A stretch of DNA of 64,000 nt from Nioella aestuarii (GTDB lineage: Bacteria; Pseudomonadota; Alphaproteobacteria; Rhodobacterales; Rhodobacteraceae): positions 1-64,000 of the forward strand of contig NZ_JBPBBA010000008.1 in the NCBI RefSeq assembly GCF_050896395.1. The letters are read 5' to 3'. Within the stretch, counting starts at the first letter, position 1. Each line of letters starts with the position of its first letter. The translations under genes and the position numbers were made by a program. The notes under the pieces are model-generated. The model ran no database searches, had not been told where the DNA came from, and saw only the letters and a list, made by a program, of their open reading frames with translations. Below are positions 51,466 to 60,539 of this stretch, in pieces.

Positions 51466-52155
51466 ATGCGCCGCGCTGACCGCCTGTTCCAGATCGTACA
51501 GCATCTTCGGGGTGGGCGGTTGGTGACGGCGCAGGCCTTGGCCGAGCGGCTGGAGGTCTCGACCCGGACGATTTATCGGGACATCGCGGACCTTCAGTCG
51601 ACCGGCGTGCCCATCGATGGCGAGGCCGGGGTGGGATATGTGATGGAGGAAGGCTATGACCTGCCGCCGCTCATGTTCACGCGCGATGAGGTCACCGCAC
51701 TGGTTGCCGGTGCCCGGCTGATCCGGGCCTTTGGTGGCGCGGGGATGGCACGCGCGGCTGAAGAAGCGCTGGTCAAGATCGGCGCCGTCCTGCCCGAACC
51801 GGAAAGACAGCGCGCCGCCCAGGTGCAGGTCCATGCCATCGGCTGGCGCATTTCGGATGACCTTCGGGCGCTGATCGACCGATTGGAGGGCGCGGTGGAC
51901 CGGTCCGTCCGGCTGTCCTTCGCCTATACCGATCAGCATGGCGCTGCGTCCCGACGTATCGTCCGCCCTCTGGGCCTTTGGTTCTGGGGCGCAAGCTGGA
52001 CCCTGGTGGGCTGGTGCGAGCTGCGAGAGGATTTCCGCATGTTCCGGCTGGACCGGATGGACGCGGTCGAGGAGGGCGCTAGGTTCAAGCCAGAGCGTGG
52101 CAGGCGGCTACAGGATTTCTATCGCATGATGGAGGCGCGCGGCGACCATCCCTGA
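51466..52155 (+). CDS. YafY-type WYL domain transcriptional regulator
   Basis: A 229-residue regulator. N-terminal HTH_11 (RADRLFQIVQHLRGGRLVTA; LEVSTRTIYRDIADL, about 2-60) followed by a WYL ligand-sensing domain (about 135-215, with SWTLVGWCELREDFRMFRLDRM). It forms an operon with the VOC gene and is likely to regulate it through the palindrome at 51012-51029. The longer upstream frame lies inside the VOC gene and is discarded. Confidence 0.92.
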   Translation: MRRADRLFQIVQHLRGGRLVTAQALAERLEVSTRTIYRDIADLQSTGVPIDGEAGVGYVMEEGYDLPPLMFTRDEVTALVAGARLIRAFGGAGMARAAEEALVKIGAVLPEPERQRAAQVQVHAIGWRISDDLRALIDRLEGAVDRSVRLSFAYTDQHGAASRRIVRPLGLWFWGASWTLVGWCELREDFRMFRLDRMDAVEEGARFKPERGRRLQDFYRMMEARGDHP

Positions 52156-52197
52156 GACCCCTTCCGCAGATGTTCACTTTATGTTCCTATCTGGCTT

Positions 52198-53682
52198 ATG
52201 GGCACGATTCTCTGGTTCAAACGGGATTTGCGGGTTGAGGATAACCCGGCATTGGCACAGGCGGCGGCCGCAGGCGGGCCTGTTTTGCCGCTGTATGTCG
52301 TGGAGCCGGACTATTGGGCGCTGCCCGACAGCTCGGCCCGGCAATGGCGCTTCGTCGCTGAATGCCTGCACGAGCTGCGGGGCGATCTAGGGAGCATGGG
52401 AGCGCCCCTATTGGTGCGAACAGGCGATGCGGTCGACGTATTGGACGCCTTGCGCGCCACACATGGCATCACGCGGCTGATCAGCCACGAGGAAACTGGC
52501 AATCTCTGGACGTTCGACCGCGACCGCCGGGTTGCTGACTGGGCACGGATGCACGGCGTCGAATGGCAGGAAGTGCGGCAACCCGGCGTTAGCCGTGGGC
52601 TTGGCCACCGGCGTGGCTGGCAGGCGCGGCGCGACAAGGCGATGCGCGCACCGCTGGAGACGGTACCTTCGGGCCTGCCGCCCCACGGGCTCGATCCCGG
52701 GATAATTCCCGATGCGGCCGATCTGCGCTTGGCCTTCGATCCCTGTCCGGGGCGGCAAAAGGGTGGGCGCGCGCGGGCGCTCGACCTGCAATCGGCCTTC
52801 CTCGATCGCCGCGCGGCGGGCTACCTATCGCGCATGTCGTCACCGTTGACGGCGGGGGCCGCCTGTTCGCGCCTGTCGCCGCATCTTGCTTTTGGTACGC
52901 TGTCCATGCGCGAGGCAGTTCAGGCGGTTGACCGAAGTCGGTCCGAGGCCGGGCCAAACCGGTGTCTCAAGGGGTATGGCTCGCGGCTGGCCTGGCGCGA
53001 TCATTTTATTCAAAAGCTGGAAAGCCAGCCTGATATCGAGACGCTCTGCCTGCATCCTGCCTATGAAGGGATAAGGCCCCGTGTCCCCGATGCGGTCCGG
53101 CTGGCCGCCTGGCAGGCAGGCGAAACCGGCTTGCCTTTCGTCGATGCATGTATGCGTCAGCTGATCCATACCGGTTGGATCAACTTTCGGATGCGGGCGA
53201 TGCTGATGGCGGTTGCCAGCTATCACCTTTGGCTGGACTGGCGGGTAACGGGGCAGCATCTTGCGCGGCTGTTCACGGATTACGAGCCGGGTATTCACTG
53301 GCCGCAGGTGCAGATGCAGTCGGGCACCACGGGGATCAACACGCCGCGCATTTACAACCCGGTGAAACAGGGGCTGGATCAAGACCCGGATGGGCGCTTC
53401 ATTCGACAGTGGCTGCCAGAGTTGCGGCCTGTGCCTGATGCCTTTCTGCATTGTCCCTGGGATTGGGCCGGGGCGGGGCGGTTGCTTGGCCATGCCTATC
53501 CGGTGCCAGTGGTGGAGCCCCTGAGAGCCGCCCGCGCCGCGCGTCAGCGAATCTGGGCCGTGCGGTATGCCGAGGGCTTTCGCGAAACGCGGGCCGCGCT
53601 GCTTTCGAGACATGCCGCGCCTCGACCTGAGCGACCAAGCCCGGTGCGTGTCGCCCCTCGTCAGCTTTCATTTCCTATTTGA
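52198..53682 (+). CDS. Photolyase/cryptochrome family flavoprotein
   Basis: A 494-residue protein. An N-terminal photolyase alpha/beta domain (ILWFKRDLRVEDNPAL at 4-19) is followed by a C-terminal FAD-binding domain with GYGSRLAWRDHF, RQLIHTGWINFRMRAML and YNPVKQGLDQDPDGRFIRQW, the flavin and substrate-binding region of the family. It either repairs pyrimidine dimers with light or senses blue light. The asparagine/aspartate next to the flavin and the Trp chain were not resolved by eye. No SD is obvious before 52198. Confidence 0.88.
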   Translation: MGTILWFKRDLRVEDNPALAQAAAAGGPVLPLYVVEPDYWALPDSSARQWRFVAECLHELRGDLGSMGAPLLVRTGDAVDVLDALRATHGITRLISHEETGNLWTFDRDRRVADWARMHGVEWQEVRQPGVSRGLGHRRGWQARRDKAMRAPLETVPSGLPPHGLDPGIIPDAADLRLAFDPCPGRQKGGRARALDLQSAFLDRRAAGYLSRMSSPLTAGAACSRLSPHLAFGTLSMREAVQAVDRSRSEAGPNRCLKGYGSRLAWRDHFIQKLESQPDIETLCLHPAYEGIRPRVPDAVRLAAWQAGETGLPFVDACMRQLIHTGWINFRMRAMLMAVASYHLWLDWRVTGQHLARLFTDYEPGIHWPQVQMQSGTTGINTPRIYNPVKQGLDQDPDGRFIRQWLPELRPVPDAFLHCPWDWAGAGRLLGHAYPVPVVEPLRAARAARQRIWAVRYAEGFRETRAALLSRHAAPRPERPSPVRVAPRQLSFPI

Positions 53683-53730
53683 AGGTGTTTTTGGTCAGAA
53701 AGTTTTACCAAAGTTGTTGCCTATAGGAAA
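53671..53730. promoter_or_regulatory. Nested inverted repeats in the malate synthase promoter
   Basis: TTTCCTAT (53671-53678) and ATAGGAAA (53723-53730) are perfect inverted arms. Inside them TTGGT (53691-53695) faces ACCAA (53707-53711). The block is AT-rich compared with its surroundings and ends about 70 bp before the glcB start, so it is a likely regulator site for the glyoxylate pathway gene. The regulator is unknown. Confidence 0.45.
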
Positions 53731-53801
53731 CTTCCGCTCTAGATCATATCGAGACGGCATGCGAATGCATACGCACCGGGACGTTCAAGAGGGATTTGGC
53801 C

Positions 53802-55898
53802 ATGACAACGCGCAGCGACAAACACGGGCTTCAGGTGGATGATCGCCTTGTGGCGTTTATTGAGACACGCGCCTTGCCGGGGACCGGGGTGTCGGCCGAA
53901 GACTTCTGGTCAGGTTTTTCTGCGGTGGTACATGACCTTGGGCCAAAAAACCGGGCCTTGCTGGAAAAGCGCGAAGAGATCCAGGCTCAGGTAGATGCCT
54001 GGCATGTGAACCGGCGCGGCCAGCCTCATGATCAGAAAGCCTACACAGCGTTTCTGCAAGAGATCGGCTATCTGGTGCCGGAAGGCCCCGATTTTATGCT
54101 GGAAACCAGCGCGACCGACCCCGAAATCGCGGCGGTTCCCGGCCCGCAACTGGTGGTCCCGATCATGAACGCGCGCTTTGCGTTGAACGCGGCAAATGCC
54201 CGTTGGGGCAGCCTGTATGATGCGCTTTATGGCACCGATGCCATGGGTGATTTGCCGGCGGGTAAAGGCTATGACGCGGCGCGCGGCGCGCGGGTTATTG
54301 CCTGGGCCAAGGACTTTCTCGATGGCGCAGTTCCGGTAGAGGGCGGCTGGTCCTCCGTCACGGATATGGCGGCGCTGACAGGTCATCCACAGTTTGTCGG
54401 AACCTCTGCCGGCGGTGTAGAATATGTTTTCAAGAACAATGGCCTGCACATCCGTGTTAAAGTAGATTCAAGCAGCCCGATCGGGGCATCGGACCCGGCG
54501 GGCATCTCCGATGTGATCTTGGAATCCGCGCTGTCCACCATCATGGATTGTGAAGACTCTGTTGCTGCCGTGGACGCAGAAGACAAGGTGTTGGCCTATT
54601 CCAACTGGCTGGGCCTGATGAAGGGTGACCTGACCGAGGAGGTCAGCAAGGGCAGCAAGAGTTTCACCCGTGCGCTGAACCCGGATGTGAGCGTTGTGAC
54701 ACCTTCAGGTGAGACATTGGTGCTCAAGGGCCGGTCGCTGATGCTGGTGCGCAATGTAGGCCACCTGATGACCAACCCTGCGATCCTCGACCGCGACGGT
54801 CTGGAAGTCGGGGAAGGGTTGATGGATGCGATGGTGACAACGCTTGTCGCCATGCATGACCTTGGCAAGCCGGGCGGCAATTCCGTGACCGGATCGGTCT
54901 ACGTTGTGAAGCCCAAGATGCACGGGCCGGAAGAGGTGGAATTTGCAGACGAGATCTTCACACGCGTCGAGGCCGCACTGGGCCTGCCGCACTACACGGT
55001 GAAGCTGGGGATCATGGACGAGGAACGGCGCACGTCAGCCAATCTCAAGGAATGCATCCGGGCCGCCAAGAACCGGGTGGCGTTCATCAATACGGGCTTC
55101 CTTGACCGCACTGGCGACGAGATTCACACCAGCATGGAAGCCGGGCCGATGCTGCCCAAGGGTGAGATGAAATCGACCCCCTGGATCGCCTCCTACGAGG
55201 ATCGCAATGTCGATATCGGACTGGCGTGCGGATTGCAGGGTAAGGCACAGATCGGCAAGGGCATGTGGGCGATGCCCGACATGATGCATGCGATGCTGGA
55301 GGCCAAGATCGGCCACCCACAATCTGGCGCGAACTGCGCCTGGGTTCCGTCGCCCACGGCGGCCACGCTGCATGCCACGCATTACCATAAGGTCGACGTG
55401 CTGGCCCGGCAGGAAGAGATCAAGTCAGGCGGCGCGCGCGGCACGCTGGCGGATCTGCTGACCATTCCCGTGATGGAGGGGCGCAATCTGTCCGATGAAG
55501 AGGTCACGCAGGAAATCGAGAACAACGCGCAGGGCATTCTGGGCTATGTGGTTCGGTGGGTCGACCAGGGCGTCGGCTGTTCAAAAGTGCCCGATATTCA
55601 CGATGTGGGCCTGATGGAAGATCGCGCAACTTGCCGGATTTCGTCCCAGGCGCTGGCCAACTGGCTGCATCACGGCGTGGTCAGCGAAGCGCGCGTGATG
55701 GCGGCGATGAAGAAAATGGCCGAGGTGGTGGACCGTCAGAATGCGGGCGATGCGAACTATCGTCCGATGGCGCCGGGCTTTGACGGAATTGCCTTCAAGG
55801 CAGCCTGCGATCTGGTGTTTGAAGGGCGTGTTCAGCCCTCTGGCTACACGGAACCGGTTTTGCATCGGCGGCGGTTGGAACTGAAGGGCTCTGCCTGA
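53802..55898 (+). CDS. glcB: Malate synthase G
   Basis: A 698-residue TIM-barrel enzyme that condenses glyoxylate with acetyl-CoA to malate, the second step of the glyoxylate bypass or glycolate use. SNWLGLMKGDL, MRNVGHLMTNP-type (MLVRNVGHLM), GIMDEERRTSANL and IASYEDRNVDIGLA-like stretches are characteristic, including the barrel residues for Mg and substrate. The ATG at 53802 has an AGAGGGA SD. A GlcG-like gene follows. Confidence 0.95.
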   Translation: MTTRSDKHGLQVDDRLVAFIETRALPGTGVSAEDFWSGFSAVVHDLGPKNRALLEKREEIQAQVDAWHVNRRGQPHDQKAYTAFLQEIGYLVPEGPDFMLETSATDPEIAAVPGPQLVVPIMNARFALNAANARWGSLYDALYGTDAMGDLPAGKGYDAARGARVIAWAKDFLDGAVPVEGGWSSVTDMAALTGHPQFVGTSAGGVEYVFKNNGLHIRVKVDSSSPIGASDPAGISDVILESALSTIMDCEDSVAAVDAEDKVLAYSNWLGLMKGDLTEEVSKGSKSFTRALNPDVSVVTPSGETLVLKGRSLMLVRNVGHLMTNPAILDRDGLEVGEGLMDAMVTTLVAMHDLGKPGGNSVTGSVYVVKPKMHGPEEVEFADEIFTRVEAALGLPHYTVKLGIMDEERRTSANLKECIRAAKNRVAFINTGFLDRTGDEIHTSMEAGPMLPKGEMKSTPWIASYEDRNVDIGLACGLQGKAQIGKGMWAMPDMMHAMLEAKIGHPQSGANCAWVPSPTAATLHATHYHKVDVLARQEEIKSGGARGTLADLLTIPVMEGRNLSDEEVTQEIENNAQGILGYVVRWVDQGVGCSKVPDIHDVGLMEDRATCRISSQALANWLHHGVVSEARVMAAMKKMAEVVDRQNAGDANYRPMAPGFDGIAFKAACDLVFEGRVQPSGYTEPVLHRRRLELKGSA

Positions 55899-55925
55899 GA
55901 GGACTTGCCTGTGGCAGGTGTTCCA

Positions 55926-55951
55926 GTTGAGTATTTTTGCCAAGAAGAATG
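55926..55951 (+). repeat. Short GAGTATTTTTG-CCAAGAAGAA element, copy 3
   Basis: GTTGAGTATTTTTGCCAAGAAGAATG, read in two parts, matches the right half of the elements at 12151 and 46468 but lacks their CTCC arm. CCTGTGGCAGG just upstream gives some stem potential. It may end the glcB transcript. Confidence 0.45.
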
Positions 55952-56010
55952 GGCATCCGGGCAGTCCCTGACGGGACCGGGCACACCGTTAACCTTAATG
56001 GAACGTTGAC

Positions 56011-56433
56011 ATGATCACACTCGACCAAGCGAAGACAATGGTGCGCGTGGCGCGCGAGAAGGGCAGCGAGTTGGGCCTGAAGCCGCTTTCGGTGGCGGTG
56101 CTGGATGCGGGTGGGCATCTGCTCGCGTTTGAGCGCGAAGATGGGGCCAGCCCGGGCCGGTTCGAAATCGCCCGCGGCAAAGCCTATGGTGCTGTGATGC
56201 TGGGAATGCCGGGTAGCGCGCAGATGGCGCGGGCCGAGGATCAGGCTTATTTCATGGCTGCCGCGAACGGCGCCTTCGGCGGCAAGGTTGTGCCGGTGCC
56301 GGGCGGCGTTCTGGTCAAGGACGCCTCTGGCGAGGTGATCGGAGCCGTGGGTGTCACAGGCGATACGTCTGACAATGACGCCAAGGCTGCAATGGCCGGG
56401 ATCGAGGCAGCGGGGCTTATCGGGGTCGCATAA
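56011..56433 (+). CDS. GlcG/HbpS-like protein (PF03928 family)
   Basis: A 140-residue soluble protein: SVAVLDAGGHLLAFEREDGA at 27-46 and GGVLVKDASGEVIGAVGVTG at about 98-117 are the conserved halves of the HbpS/GlcG fold, known to bind haem in some actinobacteria. GlcG genes sit beside glycolate oxidase or malate synthase genes in proteobacteria, as here next to glcB, but the role there is not known. Confidence 0.88.
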   Translation: MITLDQAKTMVRVAREKGSELGLKPLSVAVLDAGGHLLAFEREDGASPGRFEIARGKAYGAVMLGMPGSAQMARAEDQAYFMAAANGAFGGKVVPVPGGVLVKDASGEVIGAVGVTGDTSDNDAKAAMAGIEAAGLIGVA

Positions 56434-56548
56434 GCGCCTCAATATCAGGCAGCGCACAATCCGCGTGGGATCTGTGCGCTGACGCCGCTTTCCTCGCTGG
56501 ACGAGGCGGCTTATATGCTTGGGAAAGCGCTGGAAACAGAGGATCCCC

Positions 56549-57328
56549 ATGCAGCGACCGGTCATCGGCATTATCGGCAACCATCACCTGATCAATGATC
56601 AGTATCCGACCCATGCAGGCGGCACGATGAATTCCGAGGCGATTGCCGAGGTGGCTGACTGCGTGCCCCTGCTGATCCCGGCTGATCCGAGGTATGCATC
56701 CACGGCCGAACTGCTGGAAATCTTCGATGGGTTTCTGTTCACCGGCGGGCGGCCAAATGTCCACCCCGAGGAATATGGCGAAGACCCCACCGAGGCGCAT
56801 GGCGCGTTCGATCGCTGCCGGGATGCTGTCAGCCTGCCACTTATTCGCGCTTGCGTGGACAGGGGTCAGCCCATTCTGGGCGTTTGCCGGGGATTTCAGG
56901 AGGTGAACGTCGCCATGGGCGGAACGCTCTACCCCGAGATTCGCGACCTACCGGGGCGGATGAACCATCGGATGCCTCCTGACGGGTCGCTGGAGGAGAA
57001 GTTTGCCCTGCGCCATAGCGTTTCCTTCACCGAGGGCGGGCCGTTTCACCAACTGCTTGGTGCGCGCGAGGTGATGACCAACACGCTGCACGGGCAGGGG
57101 ATCAAGCGCGCTGGCGCGCGGGTTGTGATTGACGGGCAGGCGCCCGACGGCACGCCGGAAGCAATCTATATCGCCGATGCGCCAGGCTTTACCCTGTCGG
57201 TTCAGTGGCACCCAGAGTACCGGGCTGCGGAAGACCCGGTCTCGCGGCCCTTGTTTGAAGCTTTCGGACGCGCCGCACGGGCCTGGGCTGATGGGAAGCG
57301 CACGGTTCCGGTCAAGGGCGTGGCGTAA
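56549..57328 (+). CDS. Gamma-glutamyl-gamma-aminobutyrate hydrolase family (C26) protein
   Basis: A 259-residue class I glutamine-amidotransferase-like hydrolase. Catalytic triad: C113 in GVCRGFQE, H221 and E223 in QWHPEY. It resembles PuuD, which frees GABA in putrescine breakdown, but no other puu genes are present, so the substrate is open. The ATG at 56549 has an AGAGGA SD. The 3' end overlaps the convergent DUF4386 gene by 17 bp. Confidence 0.88.
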   Translation: MQRPVIGIIGNHHLINDQYPTHAGGTMNSEAIAEVADCVPLLIPADPRYASTAELLEIFDGFLFTGGRPNVHPEEYGEDPTEAHGAFDRCRDAVSLPLIRACVDRGQPILGVCRGFQEVNVAMGGTLYPEIRDLPGRMNHRMPPDGSLEEKFALRHSVSFTEGGPFHQLLGAREVMTNTLHGQGIKRAGARVVIDGQAPDGTPEAIYIADAPGFTLSVQWHPEYRAAEDPVSRPLFEAFGRAARAWADGKRTVPVKGVA

Positions 57329-57992
57329 ACGCCTGCGCTGCGCGAAGAAGAAGCCACAGACAGAAGGCAAGCTCGGCCAATAGTGGAACCACATAGGCTG
57401 GTTCGAAAGCCGCAACGCCCCCCGGAGCGATGATGCGCAGCGCAGCACCCGCGACATAGACCGGTGCCGCGCCTGCCATAAGCCAGCCGATCCAGCGGGG
57501 CAGGCCAGGCGATTGTAGCAGGATCAGCGCCAGCAACCCGCAAGAAACGCCGAAGAAAGCCAAGCCAAGATCATAGCCCTGCGCTTGTAGCAAAAGGTTT
57601 GCCAAACTCAGCGCCTCGCGCCCCGGCAGATCACCAGGCAGGGTCAGCAGCGTCAAAGCCATGGTCTGGTTGAACAGGTTCGCACCCAGGATCGCCGCCT
57701 GAACCATGCGAAAGGCGCTCATCAGGGCCGCAAGAACCGGGCTGATCGGCGCAAAGAGCAGGTAGAGCAGGAAGGCCAGAGCCACATCTGACAGGATCAT
57801 CACCAGATCGAGCAACAATGACAGCCGAAATCCCGTCATGTTCGCGCTGATATTGGTGGCGGTTTGCAGGGCGTTGTCGGGGGCCAGCAGGGGGCCACGC
57901 AACAGCAACTCGGAACTTAGCCCCGTGACGATGATCACGAGGTAGAGCAAGCCCGCAGCTTTGGCGAGACGAAACAGAATGGGGCGGGGCAT
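57312..57992 (-). CDS. DUF4386 family membrane protein
   Basis: A 226-residue protein with about six hydrophobic segments, starting at 13-30 (LYLVIIVTGLSSELLLR). LFQTM-type (NLFNQTMALTLL) and WIGWLMAGAAPVYVAGA match DUF4386, a family of unknown role. The ATG at 57992 has AAAGGA 8 nt before it. A TTG 18 nt upstream is rejected. Confidence 0.82.
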   Translation of the reverse strand: MPRPILFRLAKAAGLLYLVIIVTGLSSELLLRGPLLAPDNALQTATNISANMTGFRLSLLLDLVMILSDVALAFLLYLLFAPISPVLAALMSAFRMVQAAILGANLFNQTMALTLLTLPGDLPGREALSLANLLLQAQGYDLGLAFFGVSCGLLALILLQSPGLPRWIGWLMAGAAPVYVAGAALRIIAPGGVAAFEPAYVVPLLAELAFCLWLLLRAAQAFTPRP

Positions 57993-58081
57993 GACGGCAT
58001 CCTTTGGCAAATGTGGATCAGATGCCCCAGGGTCTACGCCCCATCACGTCATACGTTAATTGCTGAAATTCGTCATCATAC

Positions 58082-58097
58082 CATGCATAAATGCATG
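58082..58097. repeat. CATGCAT-AA-ATGCATG palindrome
   Basis: A perfect 7-bp inverted repeat with a 2-bp centre, 90 bp before the DUF4386 gene and 14 bp after the stop of the 60-residue protein gene. It is AT-rich and has no T tract, so it suits a dimeric repressor site better than a terminator. Confidence 0.5.
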
Positions 58098-58110
58098 ACA
58101 CGCACGTCTT

Positions 58111-58293
58111 TCAGGTTGATTTTGGACCGCGTAACTCTTTGATATGCCCACGGATCGCGCGCCATTTTTCGGCTTCAGCGGTGTTTCCGGCTGTCTCTTC
58201 CGCAATTGCCTTTTGGGCGGCCTCCGCCTCGGCTTTGTCGCCATGCGCATTATAGAGCGCGTGGGCATATTGGATCAGATCACTTGTTCCCAT
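58111..58293 (-). CDS. Small charged protein of unknown function
   Basis: A 60-residue protein, helix-rich and full of Ala, Glu and Lys (YNAHGDKAEAEAAQKAIAEE; AEKWRAIRGHIKEL). No signal or membrane segment. A strong AGGAGG SD sits 8 nt before the ATG at 58293. The longer frame lacks such a site. I do not recognise a family name. The layout resembles short TPR-like or spectrin-like helical proteins. It is 79 bp downstream of fliG on the same strand. Confidence 0.75.
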   Translation of the reverse strand: MGTSDLIQYAHALYNAHGDKAEAEAAQKAIAEETAGNTAEAEKWRAIRGHIKELRGPKST

Positions 58294-58372
58294 GTCAGTT
58301 TCCTCCTGTTTGGGGATCGCTGCGGGTGGGGAGGACATGGTGTGCCGGGATGCCGTTTCGGTCAAGTCATCC

Positions 58373-59407
58373 CTAATCTTCCGGCTCGATCAGGCGGATT
58401 TCGCCGCTATCGGCTAGTTTGCGGATCGCGCTCACAAGTTCTGCCATCGCGGCCTCCCCCTCGGGGCCGCGTATCTTGCCGCGTGCCTCTGCGTCGTCGC
58501 GCAGCTGTTCGGCCATGCGTTTGGACATGTTTTCCAACAGAAATTCAACGGCGAGCGGCGCGGCCTCCATCGCGGCGGCAAGAGCCACGACAGTGGTTTC
58601 GGCATCAAGCGCGCGCATGACCTTTGGCACGTCCTTTTGGTCCAACCGTCTGGGGATGTGTTCAAAGGTAAAGATCGCCTTGCGCACCAGACCGGCAAAG
58701 TCCGCATCGGTGCTATCCAGCCCCTCCAGCACCTTGTTGCGGGTTGCCGTTGCGGCGGCGTTCAGGATTGCGCCCACCCGATCTGCCGGGGGGCTTGCGA
58801 AGGCTTTGCTCGGCTGTGCCTGCAATTGGTCGAACAGGGACCGGCCGACGCGCGCGATGGTCTCTTCCCCGATGGACGAGGTCAACGCCACTGCATGGGC
58901 AACCACATGGGCCCGATCCTCTGGCAATTCGGCCAACAGGGCGGCGGCTTTCGCAACCGGTAATTTGGATAGCAGGATAGCGCAGACTTCGGCGCTTTCA
59001 CTGGATAGTAGGGTTTTCAAGCGGTCTGGGTCAGCCGCGGCAATGCGGCGCCAGGGATCGGGCGGGCTATAGCCCTCTGCCAGGTCCGTCAGTCTTTCAC
59101 GCGCTTCATCCGACAGGTGATCGCGCACCATGTCGAGCGCGCCCGCGACGCTGCCGGGAAAGGTTAGGCCGAGCGTGTCGAGCGCATGGGCGAATTCACG
59201 CGCCACGGCGGATAAGGTATCACGGTCGATCGGGCCGAGCCCGGCCAGCCGCCGAACCAACGCCTCCTGCTGGCGCAGGGACAAGCCCGTCAGCCTTGGC
59301 ATCGCTCCTTCGGACAGTAACAGCCGCACGATCACCGCAGCCTTGTCGGCATTCGACATCTGCAAAGGCGGCGCTGGTGCGTCCACAAATCGTTCTGTCA
59401 ATTGCAT
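58373..59407 (-). CDS. fliG: FliG-like flagellar motor switch protein, orphan
   Basis: A 344-residue protein with the FliG order of middle and C-terminal domains. The C-terminal torque region is well kept: LVRKAIFTFEHIPRRLDQKDV and LENMSKRMAEQLRDDAEARG. The middle-domain EHPQ motif reads ESAE at 137-140, an unusual loss at the FliM-binding surface. No other flagellar gene is in the window. FliG sets rotation torque on the C-ring. This could be the only FliG, with its partners elsewhere, or a diverged second copy. The ATG at 59407 has GTGGGG upstream. Confidence 0.8.
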   Translation of the reverse strand: MQLTERFVDAPAPPLQMSNADKAAVIVRLLLSEGAMPRLTGLSLRQQEALVRRLAGLGPIDRDTLSAVAREFAHALDTLGLTFPGSVAGALDMVRDHLSDEARERLTDLAEGYSPPDPWRRIAAADPDRLKTLLSSESAEVCAILLSKLPVAKAAALLAELPEDRAHVVAHAVALTSSIGEETIARVGRSLFDQLQAQPSKAFASPPADRVGAILNAAATATRNKVLEGLDSTDADFAGLVRKAIFTFEHIPRRLDQKDVPKVMRALDAETTVVALAAAMEAAPLAVEFLLENMSKRMAEQLRDDAEARGKIRGPEGEAAMAELVSAIRKLADSGEIRLIEPED

Positions 59408-59476
59408 CGTCAGCCCCACGTCTGTTGTCACTCACCCGACAGGCAGGATCGGAGAACAGGAGTTAAGGGCTGGTAA

Positions 59477-59508
59477 CCCGCCGCAAGGAAAGCGCGGCGG
59501 GTCTTGTT
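59477..59508. terminator. Stem-loop between argC and fliG
   Basis: CCCGCCGC (59477-59484) pairs perfectly with GCGGCGGG (59494-59501) around a 9-nt loop. T-rich bases follow on the plus strand only (TCTTGTT), so for the minus-strand argC transcript it would be a weak stop or a barrier to 3' degradation. Confidence 0.55.
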
Positions 59509-59520
59509 AAAATCGGACCG

Positions 59521-60429
59521 TTACAGTCCGGCGTCTTCCGGTGCGCCAATCATCAGGTTGAGGTTCTGCACGGCGGTGCCCGATGCCCCCTTGCCCAAAT
59601 TGTCAAGCGTTGCGGTCACGGTCAGGATCCCGGCGGACTCGTTGCCATGAACCGAGATCTCCATCCGGTTGGTTCCGTTTACGGCTTGCGGGTCAAGCCG
59701 AGCGGGGGCGTCCACCACATCGACAAATCGTGCCGTCGCGTAGAAGGCGCGCAGGGTGTCTTCGATCTGCGCTTTGGATGGCGTTCCGGGTAGTGCTTCG
59801 CGATGCAGGTGCATCTGTACGATCATGCCTTGCGCATAATTACCCACTGCTGGCTGGAAGGCAGGCTTTCGGGTCAGCCGGCCATAGCGCATGATTTCGG
59901 GCACATGTTTGTGGGCCTGCGCCGTGGCATAGAGGAAAAAGTCGGGTGCGGTGCCTTGGTCGAATTCGGCAATCAACGCATTGCCACCACCGGTATAGCC
60001 AGACGTGCCGGTCAGCACCACGGGCGCATCTTCAGCCATCAGCCCTGCGTCCCGAAGGGGCCGGACCAACGAGATGGCTCCGGTCGCGAAGCACCCAACA
60101 TTGGCCACCCGCGACGCGCCCTTGATCGCCTCGACCTGACCGGGCAGTTCCGGCATCCCATAGACCCAGCCATCCGCAATCCGATGGGCGGTCGAGGCGT
60201 CGATGATCCGGCAGTCGCCCGCCAGTGTCACGGCTTCGATGGCGGCGGCGTCGGGCAGGCACAGGATCGCGACATCGGCTTCCGCGAAAGCCTCCGCCCG
60301 GGCGACAGGATCCTTTCGGCGTTCATGCTCCACCTGTACAAGGGTGATATCCTCGCGGGCTGAGAGCCGTTCGAGAATTTGCAGGCCGGTCGTGCCGGCT
60401 TCACCGTCGATGAAGACCTTCGCCGTCAT
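59521..60429 (-). CDS. argC: N-acetyl-gamma-glutamyl-phosphate reductase
   Basis: A 302-residue NADPH-dependent reductase for the third step of arginine synthesis. It has the short type 2 form of the enzyme. VFIDGEAGTTGLQI at 5-18 is the nucleotide fold, and the catalytic cysteine is C113 in NVGCFATG. The ATG at 60429 has AAAGGA 7 nt upstream. Confidence 0.93.
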   Translation of the reverse strand: MTAKVFIDGEAGTTGLQILERLSAREDITLVQVEHERRKDPVARAEAFAEADVAILCLPDAAAIEAVTLAGDCRIIDASTAHRIADGWVYGMPELPGQVEAIKGASRVANVGCFATGAISLVRPLRDAGLMAEDAPVVLTGTSGYTGGGNALIAEFDQGTAPDFFLYATAQAHKHVPEIMRYGRLTRKPAFQPAVGNYAQGMIVQMHLHREALPGTPSKAQIEDTLRAFYATARFVDVVDAPARLDPQAVNGTNRMEISVHGNESAGILTVTATLDNLGKGASGTAVQNLNLMIGAPEDAGL

Positions 60430-60539
60430 GGGCTGTTCCTTTGTGGTCAAGTGGTGGTGGGGGAGGTAGCGTGTTTCAAGCAGGGGCTCAACGCCAAAGC
60501 GCAGCCCTCGTCACAGCACGTCTGAAAAAGGGGCAGGGG

